Origin: Phenylobacterium sp. | Lineage (GTDB): Bacteria > Pseudomonadota > Alphaproteobacteria > Caulobacterales > Caulobacteraceae | Direction of reading: 5' to 3' | Assembly: GCF_022402485.1 (NCBI RefSeq) | Contig: NZ_JAKRSA010000027.1 | Span: 62,001 to 126,000 of the forward strand | Length of the DNA: 64,000 nt | In this document: positions 1 to 7,419 of the stretch, one piece after another | Layout of the letters: each line of letters begins with the position of its first letter | Position numbering within the stretch: position 1 is the first letter of the stretch | The notes under the pieces: generated by a model | The model's input: only the letters and a program-made list of their open reading frames with translations | Database searches by the model: none | What the model was told of the DNA's origin: nothing | Translations under genes and position numbers: made by a program

Positions 1-315
1 GTCCCCCGAGCCATATCGGAAAAAGTCGTCGAAGTGCCGACGCCCCTCCTCGACGGCCAGGTGCACGTCTTCGCCGGGACGATAGATGTTCTGGAACAGG
101 GCAAACCGCTCCACCCGGAACTCCAGGCCCCGGGTGGCCAGGAACGTGCCGAACCCTTCCATGAAATGCCCGAGCACCTCATCGACATCGACAATGACCA
201 AGGGCCGGGCGGGATCGAGGCCCAGGGCCTCAATCTGCGGCGCGCGGGCGCGGGGCAGGCTGGGGGCGGGGATCGGCGGGGAAGGGTGCGGCGTGTCGAC
301 CACTGGCTCTCTCAT
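1..315 (-). CDS. HAD-superfamily-like protein, N-terminal part (cut by window edge)
   Basis: Only the first 105 codons are present; the reading frame runs off the left edge. After a proline-rich leader of about 30 residues comes a hydrophobic strand ending in VDVDEVL, which resembles motif I (DxD) of the HAD phosphohydrolase superfamily. A segment containing HFMEGFGTF follows, consistent with a cap-bearing HAD fold. The substrate cannot be told. The gene is divergent from divK, and the intergenic region of about 100 bp should hold both promoters. The ATG at 315 is the first in frame, and the coding bias is typical of the neighbourhood. HAD membership is inferred from motif I only. Confidence 0.6.
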   Translation of the reverse strand, partial: MREPVVDTPHPSPPIPAPSLPRARAPQIEALGLDPARPLVIVDVDEVLGHFMEGFGTFLATRGLEFRVERFALFQNIYRPGEDVHLAVEEGRRHFDDFFRYGSGD

Positions 316-319
316 GCGG

Positions 320-334
320 CTAACGCCAGTTTAA
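320..334. promoter_or_regulatory. Candidate CtrA box upstream of divK
   Basis: The sequence CTAA-N7-TTAA matches 7 of 8 bases of the Caulobacter CtrA consensus TTAA-N7-TTAA. It lies about 80 bp before the divK start, between the divergent HAD-like gene and divK. In C. crescentus divK is a known CtrA target, so the location is sensible. Binding itself is inferred. Confidence 0.55.
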
Positions 335-413
335 GGATATCCGTGGGATCAATGGGCCCAAAGGTGGGGACGGCGCAGATTCGTCGTTCGAAACAAGCAT
401 CGTCGGGATGACC

Positions 414-779
414 ATGGCCAAGAAGGTCCTCATCGTCGAGGATAACGAGCTGAACATGAAGCTCTTTCATGATCTGCTCGACGCACAGGGGTACGAGACG
501 CTGCAGACCCGCGAGGGACTGCAGGCGCTGTCGCTGGCCCGTGAGCACCGTCCCGACCTCATTCTGATGGATATCCAGCTGCCGGAGATTTCCGGTTTGG
601 AGGTCACCAAGTGGCTGAAGGAAGACGATGAACTGGCGGGCATCCCCGTTGTCGCCGTCACGGCCTTTGCCATGAAGGGCGATGAGGAACGCATCCGCGA
701 AGGCGGCTGCGAGGCCTACATCTCCAAACCGATTTCCGTGTCGCACTTCCTCGACACAATCCGCCGGCTCCTGGAGTAG
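414..779 (+). CDS. divK: DivK, single-domain cell-fate response regulator
   Basis: A stand-alone receiver domain of 121 residues with no output domain. The acidic pocket (VEDN near residues 8-11), phospho-acceptor Asp53 in LILMDIQLP, the Thr of AVTAFAM and the Lys of YISKP are all present. It is near-identical to Caulobacter DivK across long stretches ([27 protein letters not shown]). In Caulobacter DivK is phosphorylated by DivJ, dephosphorylated by PleC, and controls the CckA-CtrA pathway through DivL. An ATG at 408 is also in frame. The ATG at 414 was chosen because GGGATG lies at ribosome-binding distance and it gives the conventional Asp53 numbering. It lies 5 bp upstream of pleD, as in Caulobacter. 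Confidence 0.97.
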   Translation: MAKKVLIVEDNELNMKLFHDLLDAQGYETLQTREGLQALSLAREHRPDLILMDIQLPEISGLEVTKWLKEDDELAGIPVVAVTAFAMKGDEERIREGGCEAYISKPISVSHFLDTIRRLLE

Positions 780-784
780 CCGCC

Positions 785-2149
785 ATGTCCGCTCGAATCC
801 TGGTCGTAGACGACATCGAGGCCAACGTCCGGCTCCTCGAGGCCCGTCTGACCGCTGAATATTATGAGGTTCTGGTGGCCTATGACGGGCCCACCGCCCT
901 GGCCATCGCCGCAGCCGAACAGCCCGACATCGTGCTGCTCGACGTGATGATGCCTGGGATGGACGGCTTCCAGGTCTGCCGCCGGTTGAAGGATGATCCC
1001 GAAACCCGGCACGTCCCCGTGGTGCTGGTCACCGCCCTGGACGGCCGCGCCGACCGGATTGCTGGGCTTGAGGCGGGGGCCGACGAGTTCCTGACCAAGC
1101 CCATCGACGATGTCATGCTGTTTGCCCGGGTGCGCAGCCTGACCCGCCTGAAAACCGTGATCGACGAATTGCGGGTGCGCGAGGCCTCTGGCCGCCGCAT
1201 TGGCGTCATAGCCGGGGCCGGCTCGCGCATGGGCGGTACGGGTGGCCGGGTGCTGATCGTCGATGACCACGAGCGTCAGGCCCAGAGGGTGGCGTCCGAG
1301 CTGTCGATCGAACATCGGCCGGTCATCGAGTCTGAGCCGGAAAAGGCACTGCTCAGCGCCCGGGGGCCTGTGGACCTGGTGATTGTCAATGTCACGGCCC
1401 GGAGTTTCGATGGCCTGCGTTTCTGCGCCCAGCTGCGCTCAGACGAGGCCACCCGTCACCTGCCGATCCTGGCCATTGTCGATTTTGACGAGCGTCCGCG
1501 GCTGATGAAGGCCCTGGACATCGGGGTCAACGACCTCTTGTCCAAGCCCATCGACCCTCAGGAGCTCTCGGCCCGGGCCCGCACCCAGATCCGCCGCAAG
1601 CGCTACACCGACTATCTCCGGGACAATCTTGACCATTCCCTGGAGCTGGCGGTCACTGACCAGCTCACCGGCCTGCACAACCGGCGCTACATGACCGGCC
1701 AGCTGGACGCCCTGGTCAAGCGCGCCGCCCATGGGGGCGAGCCGGTGGCGACCCTGCTGATCGACATCGACCACTTCAAGAAGATCAACGACGGCTATGG
1801 CCACGATGTGGGCGACGAGGTGCTGCGCGAATTCGCCGTGCGCCTGGCCTCCAATGTCCGGGCCGTGGATCTGCCCTGTCGTTATGGCGGCGAGGAGTTC
1901 GTCGTGGTGATGCCCGCCACGCGGATCGAGGACGCCGAACGCATCGCCGAGCGCATCCGCCTGCATGTGGCCGGTTCCCCCTTCCGGGTGGCCCACGGCA
2001 CCGAGCTCCTGACAGCCACCATCTCCATCGGCGTGGCCGCCACCACCGGCCCAGAAGACACCCCTGACACCCTGCTCAAGCGGTCAGACGAGGCCCTCTA
2101 TGAGGCCAAGTCCTCAGGTCGGAACAAGGTGATATCCCGCGCGGCTTAG
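785..2149 (+). CDS. pleD: PleD, response regulator diguanylate cyclase
   Basis: 454 residues, the same length as Caulobacter PleD, with three domains in order: receiver 1 (about 1-140, phospho-acceptor Asp53 in LLDVMMPG), a degenerate receiver-like adaptor (about 150-285, where the Asp position reads VIVNVT), and a GGDEF cyclase (about 290-454). The active site is GGEEF, and the allosteric c-di-GMP inhibition site RxxD is present as RAVD just upstream. It makes c-di-GMP at the stalked pole and drives flagellum loss and stalk and holdfast development. It sits 5 bp behind divK, so co-transcription is likely. A strong bidirectional terminator follows. Confidence 0.97.
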   Translation: MSARILVVDDIEANVRLLEARLTAEYYEVLVAYDGPTALAIAAAEQPDIVLLDVMMPGMDGFQVCRRLKDDPETRHVPVVLVTALDGRADRIAGLEAGADEFLTKPIDDVMLFARVRSLTRLKTVIDELRVREASGRRIGVIAGAGSRMGGTGGRVLIVDDHERQAQRVASELSIEHRPVIESEPEKALLSARGPVDLVIVNVTARSFDGLRFCAQLRSDEATRHLPILAIVDFDERPRLMKALDIGVNDLLSKPIDPQELSARARTQIRRKRYTDYLRDNLDHSLELAVTDQLTGLHNRRYMTGQLDALVKRAAHGGEPVATLLIDIDHFKKINDGYGHDVGDEVLREFAVRLASNVRAVDLPCRYGGEEFVVVMPATRIEDAERIAERIRLHVAGSPFRVAHGTELLTATISIGVAATTGPEDTPDTLLKRSDEALYEAKSSGRNKVISRAA

Positions 2150-2181
2150 GCCCCTCGGTGCCTCTTCCCGGCTAGAAACGC

Positions 2182-2212
2182 AAAACGCCCGGCTGATCCA
2201 GCCGGGCGTTTT
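2182..2212. terminator. Bidirectional intrinsic terminator between pleD and rpmG
   Basis: A perfect 13-bp inverted repeat (AAAACGCCCGGCT, arms 2182-2194 and 2200-2212) with a 5-nt loop. The A-run on one side and T-run on the other allow it to terminate both the rightward divK-pleD transcript and the leftward rpmG transcript. Confidence 0.9.
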
Positions 2213-2236
2213 CGTGTTCGTGTGCGCGAGGCGATG

Positions 2237-2404
2237 CTACTTGATCTTGCCTTCGCGGAATTCCACGTGCTTGCGCACGACGGGGTCGTACTTCTTCATG
2301 ACCAGCTTGTCGGTCTTGGTGCGGGCGTTCTTCTTGGTCACGTAGAAAAAGCCGGTATCCGCCGAGGAGTTCAGGCGGATCTTGATGGAAGCTGGCTTCG
2401 CCAT
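2237..2404 (-). CDS. rpmG: 50S ribosomal protein L33
   Basis: A 55-residue basic protein beginning [11 protein letters not shown] and ending EFREGKIK, the typical length and sequence of proteobacterial L33. Markers include the [14 protein letters not shown] segment and the conserved [10 protein letters not shown]. It has no CxxC zinc motif, so it is the zinc-free (C-minus) form. It is a component of the large ribosomal subunit near the E site. It is the last gene of the leftward block, with about 170 bp in front that probably carries its own promoter, and it ends at the shared terminator. Confidence 0.95.
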   Translation of the reverse strand: MAKPASIKIRLNSSADTGFFYVTKKNARTKTDKLVMKKYDPVVRKHVEFREGKIK

Positions 2405-2572
2405 GGTCGGTCCTCGCGGGGCCGGGCAAGCGCGCTTACCCAGGCAGTCTTTTCGAATGAGCCGCGGACAATACGAATCCGCAGACCAAAGTCAATGCGC
2501 GGTGGGGCCTTTGGCCAGGTTGATGTCGCCCGGCCGAGACCACCATTTCCAGAGCTGCCGTGGGCTTTGCGC

Positions 2573-3130
2573 TCAGCTGCCGACCTTGGCGATCCAGGCG
2601 GCGAACTTGTCGGCCCAGCCTTCGATGAAGGCTATGAACTTGGGGTCGGAAAAGCTGCCGTCCTCGGTGAAGTTCTCTTCCCGGTGGACGAAATAGATCT
2701 GTGGGGCGCCCATCACCGCGACGTTGATCGCCGTGAGCACATTGCGCAGGTCGACCTGGGCCGCACCGGTGCCGAGCGCGCCGGGACTGGACCCGGCAAT
2801 GGCGGCCGGCTTGCCCGACCATACCCCCTGGCCCGGCGGGCGCGAGGCCCAGTCGATGGCGTTCTTCAGCACGCCCGGCATGGAGCGATTGTATTCCGGG
2901 GTGACGATCAGCACCGCATCTGCGGACTTGATGGCCGCCTTGAAGGCGATGACGGCGGCCGGGAGATCGGCCTCGTGATCCTGGTTGTAGAGCGGGACCT
3001 CGTCATACTCGACGATTTTCAGGTCGAGCTTGGGGGCCGCAACCATGGCGATGGCCTCGGCAAGGCGCCGGTTGACAGACTGCCGGCGAAGACTGCCGAC
3101 GATGACGGCGACCTTGGGACGATCGGACAT
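2573..3130 (-). CDS. NADPH-dependent FMN reductase (ChrR/azoreductase-like)
   Basis: 185 residues forming one flavodoxin-like domain. The N-terminal phosphate loop of the FMN site is GSLRRQSVNRRLA, and the second signature is TPEYNRSMPGVLKNAIDW, both diagnostic of the NADPH-dependent FMN reductase family (ChrR, YieF, ArsH relatives). Members reduce FMN, quinones, azo dyes or chromate using NAD(P)H, usually for redox protection. The physiological substrate cannot be told. It starts 18 bp after the NUDIX gene on the same strand, so they may share a transcript. Confidence 0.88.
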   Translation of the reverse strand: MSDRPKVAVIVGSLRRQSVNRRLAEAIAMVAAPKLDLKIVEYDEVPLYNQDHEADLPAAVIAFKAAIKSADAVLIVTPEYNRSMPGVLKNAIDWASRPPGQGVWSGKPAAIAGSSPGALGTGAAQVDLRNVLTAINVAVMGAPQIYFVHREENFTEDGSFSDPKFIAFIEGWADKFAAWIAKVGS

Positions 3131-3148
3131 GCGAACTCCTGGGAGGGC

Positions 3149-3859
3149 TTAGAGGTGCCCGAGTTTAGCCCCCTTCGTCCCGAACCGCATATAGGGCGAG
3201 GGGCGCTCTGGATCGTCCAGGCGCTGGACGGCCTCCTTGATCATGGTCCGGGTGACCATGGGCAGTTCGAGCCCCAGGGCGTCATCGAAATCCACCCAGG
3301 CGATTTCCTCCAGTTCCCCACAGTCGGGCTGGCGCTCCAGGCTCACCAGCCGTTCAGCGTCGGCCATCAGGAACCAGGTGTCGAAGCGCTTGGCCAGGGA
3401 GGGCGGGGTGACGGCCCGGGCGATGATCTCCATGGCCTCCAGGTCGGCCAAGGCGCCTTGAGCGAGGAATTCCCGCCAGGGACCCACGCCCGGCCTGGTC
3501 GGTGCCGGCTTGGCCAGCAGGAGGCCCGCCTCCTCGAAGGTTTCGCGGATGGCGGCCATGGCCAGGGCGCGCCCCCGGCCGGGCTTGATGTGCCGGTCGA
3601 ACTTGGCGGCGACCTCAGGGCGCAGGTCGGTGGCATGGGGGGCGCGGAAGTCGGCCCGGTCGATCCGTCCGCCGGGAAAGACCCAGAGGTTGGGCATGAA
3701 ATCGTGGCCGCTGTTGCGCTTGCCCATCAGCACCCGCGGTTTGGCGGCGTCCCGGCGGACCAGGATGATGGTGGCGGCGTCTCGGGGCTTCACGGCCCGG
3801 GCACCGGGCAGGCGCATGCGGCTGCCCTCGGAGCGTTGGGGAATCTGGGGATCGGTCAT
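3149..3859 (-). CDS. NUDIX hydrolase (NUDT8/19-like)
   Basis: 236 residues. A strand beginning AATIILVRR is followed by a glycine-rich turn FPGGRID and, after an insertion of about 40 residues, the core RETFEEAGLLL of the Nudix box, whose Glu residues bind Mg2+. The long spacing between GG and REtxEE resembles the coenzyme A-type Nudix hydrolases (NUDT7/8/19). The rest of the fold continues through AVTPPSLAKRFDTWF. It probably hydrolyses a nucleoside diphosphate linked to another group; the substrate is not known. It lies 62 bp downstream of rnr on the same strand. Confidence 0.85.
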   Translation of the reverse strand: MTDPQIPQRSEGSRMRLPGARAVKPRDAATIILVRRDAAKPRVLMGKRNSGHDFMPNLWVFPGGRIDRADFRAPHATDLRPEVAAKFDRHIKPGRGRALAMAAIRETFEEAGLLLAKPAPTRPGVGPWREFLAQGALADLEAMEIIARAVTPPSLAKRFDTWFLMADAERLVSLERQPDCGELEEIAWVDFDDALGLELPMVTRTMIKEAVQRLDDPERPSPYMRFGTKGAKLGHL

Positions 3860-3921
3860 GAAACAACTGTATGACCGTCCCTGGAACCTAGGAAGCCTGA
3901 CCTTAGGTCAACAGGCCTCGC

Positions 3922-6213
3922 CTACCGCCGCCGGTGTTTGCCGCCCTGGCGGGGCAGGGGCGGGCGACCGGCCTTGCGGCGGATGCCCAGCCGTGGCCGG
4001 GGCGCGGTGGGGTCGGGCTGGGCTGGATCGCTCAGCATCTCAAACAGCAGGCCGCCGGTGATCGGGGTGGCCTCCCGCAATCGCACCTCCACGCTCATGC
4101 CGAGCGGCCAGCGGGCGCCGGAGCGCTCGCCGATCAGGGCGTGCATCTTCTCATCATGGATAAAGAACTCGTCCCCCAGATTGGAGATGGGGATCAGGCC
4201 ATCGGCGCCGGTCTCGGCCAGGCGGATAAACAGGCCAAAGCGGGTGACCCCGGTGATGCGGCCAAGGAAGGTCGCGCCCACCTTGTCGGACAGGAAGGCC
4301 GCCACATAGCGGTCGGTGGCGTCGCGCTCGGCCGCCATGGCCCGGCGTTCGGCATGGGTGATCTCTTCGGCGGTGGCCTTCATGTGAGAGATGTCCCAGT
4401 CGCTCAAACCATCGGGCCCGCCGGGCAGGTTGAGGCTAAGCGCGCTGATCAGGCCCCGGTGGACGATGAGGTCAGCATAGCGGCGAATAGGCGACGTAAA
4501 GTGCGCATATCGGTCCAGATTCAAGCCGAAATGGCCGATATTGTCGGTGGAATAATGGGCCTGCATCTGGGTGCGCAGAACGACCTCGTTGACGATCTCG
4601 GCATGCGGCCCCTCGCGGGTCAGGTCCAGCAGGCGGTTGAACCGGTCGGTGCGCGCCGCCTCGCCCTTGGACCAGTTCACCGAGATGGAGCCGAGGAATT
4701 CGGCCAGGGAGTCCAGCTTCTCCGGGCTCGGCGCATCATGGATCCGGAAGATCAGCGGGGTGCGTTTGGCCTCCAGGGTCTCGGCCGCACAGACATTGGC
4801 CTGGATCATCATCTCCTCGATCAGCTTGTGGGCTTCGAGGGCAGGACGGGGCGTGATCGAGGCGACTTTGCCATCTTCGCCGATGATGATGCGCCGCTCA
4901 GAGCTTTCGATGGCCAGGGGCGAGCGGGCCTCGCGTCCCTGTTTCAGGGTCAGATAGGCGGCCCACAGGGGCTTGAGGATCGGCTCCAGCAGCGGCCCGG
5001 CCTTGTCGTCGGGGCGCCCGTCGATGGCGTCCTGGGCCTGTTCATAGGCGAGCTTGGCGGCTGAGCGCATCAGGCCGCGGACGAACTTGTGGCTGCGCTT
5101 GCGACCATTACGGTCAAAGACCATGCGCACGGCCATACAGGCCCGGGTCTCGCCCTCGCGTAGGGAGCAGAGGCCGTTGGAGAGCCGCTCGGGCAGCATG
5201 GGCTCCACCCGGTCAGGGAAATAGACGCTGTTGGCCTTGTCCCGGGCCTCCCGGTCCAGGGCCGCCCCTGGCCGGACATAGGCCGCCACATCGGCGATGG
5301 CGACCCAGACGATCCAGCCGCCTTCGTTGCTCGGGTCCTCATCGGCCTGGGCGAACACCGCGTCATCGTGGTCGCGGGCGTCGGCGGGGTCGATGGTGAT
5401 CAGCGGCAGGTCTCGCAGGTCTTCCCGGCCAGCCAGAGTCGGGGCCTGGGCGACTTCGGCCTCGGCGACGGCCTCGTCGGAGAAGCCGGTGGGGATGCCA
5501 TGGCTGTGGATGGCGATCAGGCTGGCGGCCCGAGGTTCGTCCTCGCGCCCCACCACCTCCAGCACCTTGCCGCGCTTGGGGCCATGGTGGCGCTCAGCGC
5601 TCCCCACCTGGGCCAGGACCAGATCGCCGTCCTTGAGCTGGCCGTCATCGAATACGATCAGGCTTTCCTTGGACTTGCGGTCCACGGGCTCGATGCGGAC
5701 CTCGCGGCGCACCTTGCGTACGACGCCGAGCACCCGATGGGCGCTCTGGCCCAGGCGCTTGATCAGTCTGGCCTCGGTCTCGCCGCTCTCCAGGGTGACG
5801 AAGCGGACCAGCAGCCGGTCGCCGAGGCCAGGGGCACCGGCCACCACCTCGGCCTTGTCCGGGGCGAGATGAACGAGCGGCGTGTCTTCTGCGCCCTTGG
5901 TCAGGCGGACCAGCAGGTCGCCGTCGGTGTCGCGCTCCACCACATCGACCACGCCTACCGGGGGCAGGGCGCTGGCCTCGGCCACGCCCTTGCGGCCCCG
6001 GCGACCCAAAAGGCCCTCGGCCTGCATCTCTTTGAGCATTTCGCGCAGGGCCCGGCGATCCACACCCTTCAGGCCAAAGGCCCGGGCCAGTTCGGCCCGG
6101 TCGGTCTCACCGGTCTGGCGAATGAACTTCTGGAGGGTCTCTCGGTCAGGCATGCCCTGGGGCGGACGCGAGGCGGGGCGCGAGGCAGATCGGGGGGAGC
6201 GGGGCTTAGCCAT
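3922..6213 (-). CDS. rnr: Ribonuclease R, 3'-5' exoribonuclease
   Basis: 763 residues in the RNB family: an N-terminal winged-helix region, cold-shock/OB domains, the RNB catalytic domain and a C-terminal S1 domain followed by a basic tail (GRPPLPRQGGKHRRR). The catalytic acidic cluster is DPADARDHDDAV, and further RNB signatures are FPDRVEPMLPERLSNGLCSL and HFTSPIRRYADLIVHR. It degrades structured RNA and, in other bacteria, works with trans-translation (smpB is also in this window). The ATG at 6213 is preferred over an in-frame GTG at 6261 because AGAAGGGG precedes it. Confidence 0.96.
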   Translation of the reverse strand: MAKPRSPRSASRPASRPPQGMPDRETLQKFIRQTGETDRAELARAFGLKGVDRRALREMLKEMQAEGLLGRRGRKGVAEASALPPVGVVDVVERDTDGDLLVRLTKGAEDTPLVHLAPDKAEVVAGAPGLGDRLLVRFVTLESGETEARLIKRLGQSAHRVLGVVRKVRREVRIEPVDRKSKESLIVFDDGQLKDGDLVLAQVGSAERHHGPKRGKVLEVVGREDEPRAASLIAIHSHGIPTGFSDEAVAEAEVAQAPTLAGREDLRDLPLITIDPADARDHDDAVFAQADEDPSNEGGWIVWVAIADVAAYVRPGAALDREARDKANSVYFPDRVEPMLPERLSNGLCSLREGETRACMAVRMVFDRNGRKRSHKFVRGLMRSAAKLAYEQAQDAIDGRPDDKAGPLLEPILKPLWAAYLTLKQGREARSPLAIESSERRIIIGEDGKVASITPRPALEAHKLIEEMMIQANVCAAETLEAKRTPLIFRIHDAPSPEKLDSLAEFLGSISVNWSKGEAARTDRFNRLLDLTREGPHAEIVNEVVLRTQMQAHYSTDNIGHFGLNLDRYAHFTSPIRRYADLIVHRGLISALSLNLPGGPDGLSDWDISHMKATAEEITHAERRAMAAERDATDRYVAAFLSDKVGATFLGRITGVTRFGLFIRLAETGADGLIPISNLGDEFFIHDEKMHALIGERSGARWPLGMSVEVRLREATPITGGLLFEMLSDPAQPDPTAPRPRLGIRRKAGRPPLPRQGGKHRRR

Positions 6214-6273
6214 GGCCCCTTCTAACGCGGGAATCGGGGCTCGGCTTCCCCCCGTGCGCACCTCAGGCGCGTC

Positions 6274-7413
6274 TCAGTCGTCGTCGTCATCCTTGAAGGC
6301 GCCAAACAGGGTCAGGCCCTCGATGGTGGTGGCCCCGTCGACCTTTCGCACCGTGCGCACCGCCCCGTGAGCCTTCAGGGCCTGGGCCAGTCGCTCTGAA
6401 TGGGTCACCAGCCAGACCTGAGAACGCTCCGAGGCTTTGGCGATCAATGCGGCCAGGGGCTCCATCAGGTCCGGATGGAGGCTGGCCTCCGGCTCATTGA
6501 GGGCGATGAAGGGAGGCAGGCGATAGGCCAGGAGGGCACCGGCCAGGGCGAGAAACCGCAGGGTGCCATCGGAGAGCTCCGCCGGCTCAAACACCCGGTT
6601 TGCAAACTCCGGCAGCCGCAGGCCAAAGGTGGCATGACGCGCAGGCTCAGGCAGGTCCAGCACCGCGCCGGGGAAGGCGTTGGCCACCGCCTCGTCCAGA
6701 TCGCGCCGGTCGCCGCGAATGTGGGCCAGGGTGGCGAAGACGGCGGCCAGATTGGACCCATCCGAGGCCAGGGTCGGGGCCGCGACAGCCACACACGGGC
6801 GGCGCAGGGGCGAGTCTGCGTCGGTGCGAACATCGTGATAGAAGCGCCACTCCAGCAGCGTGCGTCGCACCGCGTCCAGCTCTGGATAGCGGGCGGGGTC
6901 CTCCAGGCGTCCTAACAGGGTCTCGGAGCTCAAGAGGTCGATGTCGAGGTCGGTGGGTCCACCGTCCGCGTCACGGGCCATCACCGCGGTATTGCGGCGC
7001 TCCACCAGCCGCGAGCGGCGCTGACCCGACAGATAGGTCAGGGTCTCGATCTTGACCTGGGGCTCCAGATTGAAGGCCGCAGCGGTCACCCGCTGAGGAA
7101 AGCCGACCTCCACCTCATATCGGAAGGCGCTGTTGCGGGCCCCGGGTGCGGCCAGGGTGACCGAGAGGGCGATCCGGGCCGGGTCGCGGGCCTTACGGGA
7201 TCCCGCCCACATGGCCAGGTCCAGGCCCTCAGCAGCCAACCTCGCGCCCAACTGGTTCTGCGCGGCGGCCTGCAACAGGTCTAGCGCCCTGTAGAGGTTG
7301 GACTTGCCGACCCCATTGGCACCCACGAACACGTCGAGCCGCGACATGGGATAGGTGATGGCCTTCAGCGACCGATAGCCCGAGACCGAGACTTCGCGGA
7401 CGGGCAGGTCCAT
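6274..7413 (-). CDS. RecF/SMC-like AAA ATPase (COG4637-type), no nuclease domain
   Basis: 379 residues. Walker A is GANGVGKSN at about residue 30, an ABC-type signature is ELSDGTLRFLALAGAL, Walker B is LNEPEASLHP, and the H-loop is VTHSERL. This is the arrangement of AAA_21/OLD-type ATPases, but no TOPRIM nuclease or other effector follows. It ends in five consecutive Asp. The ATG at 7413 lies 7 bp after the topA stop codon; a TTG at 7419 is an alternative. It sits between topA and rnr in a housekeeping operon. The role is unknown, but nucleic-acid metabolism is a fair guess from fold and context. Confidence 0.85.
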   Translation of the reverse strand: MDLPVREVSVSGYRSLKAITYPMSRLDVFVGANGVGKSNLYRALDLLQAAAQNQLGARLAAEGLDLAMWAGSRKARDPARIALSVTLAAPGARNSAFRYEVEVGFPQRVTAAAFNLEPQVKIETLTYLSGQRRSRLVERRNTAVMARDADGGPTDLDIDLLSSETLLGRLEDPARYPELDAVRRTLLEWRFYHDVRTDADSPLRRPCVAVAAPTLASDGSNLAAVFATLAHIRGDRRDLDEAVANAFPGAVLDLPEPARHATFGLRLPEFANRVFEPAELSDGTLRFLALAGALLAYRLPPFIALNEPEASLHPDLMEPLAALIAKASERSQVWLVTHSERLAQALKAHGAVRTVRKVDGATTIEGLTLFGAFKDDDDD

Positions 7414-7419
7414 GGGCAA

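Noticed and set aside
2248-2404. Zinc-binding form of L33 (C-plus)
   Set aside because: No CxxC motif; it is the C-minus form.
2222-3874. Long plus-strand frame of 550 codons
   Set aside because: Fully antisense to rpmG, the FMN reductase and the NUDIX gene; low-complexity Gly/Gln/Arg text typical of a shadow in high-GC DNA, with no domain.
6274-7413. Defence-system ATPase (Gabija/OLD-like)
   Set aside because: No nuclease or helicase partner next to it; flanked on both sides by core genes.
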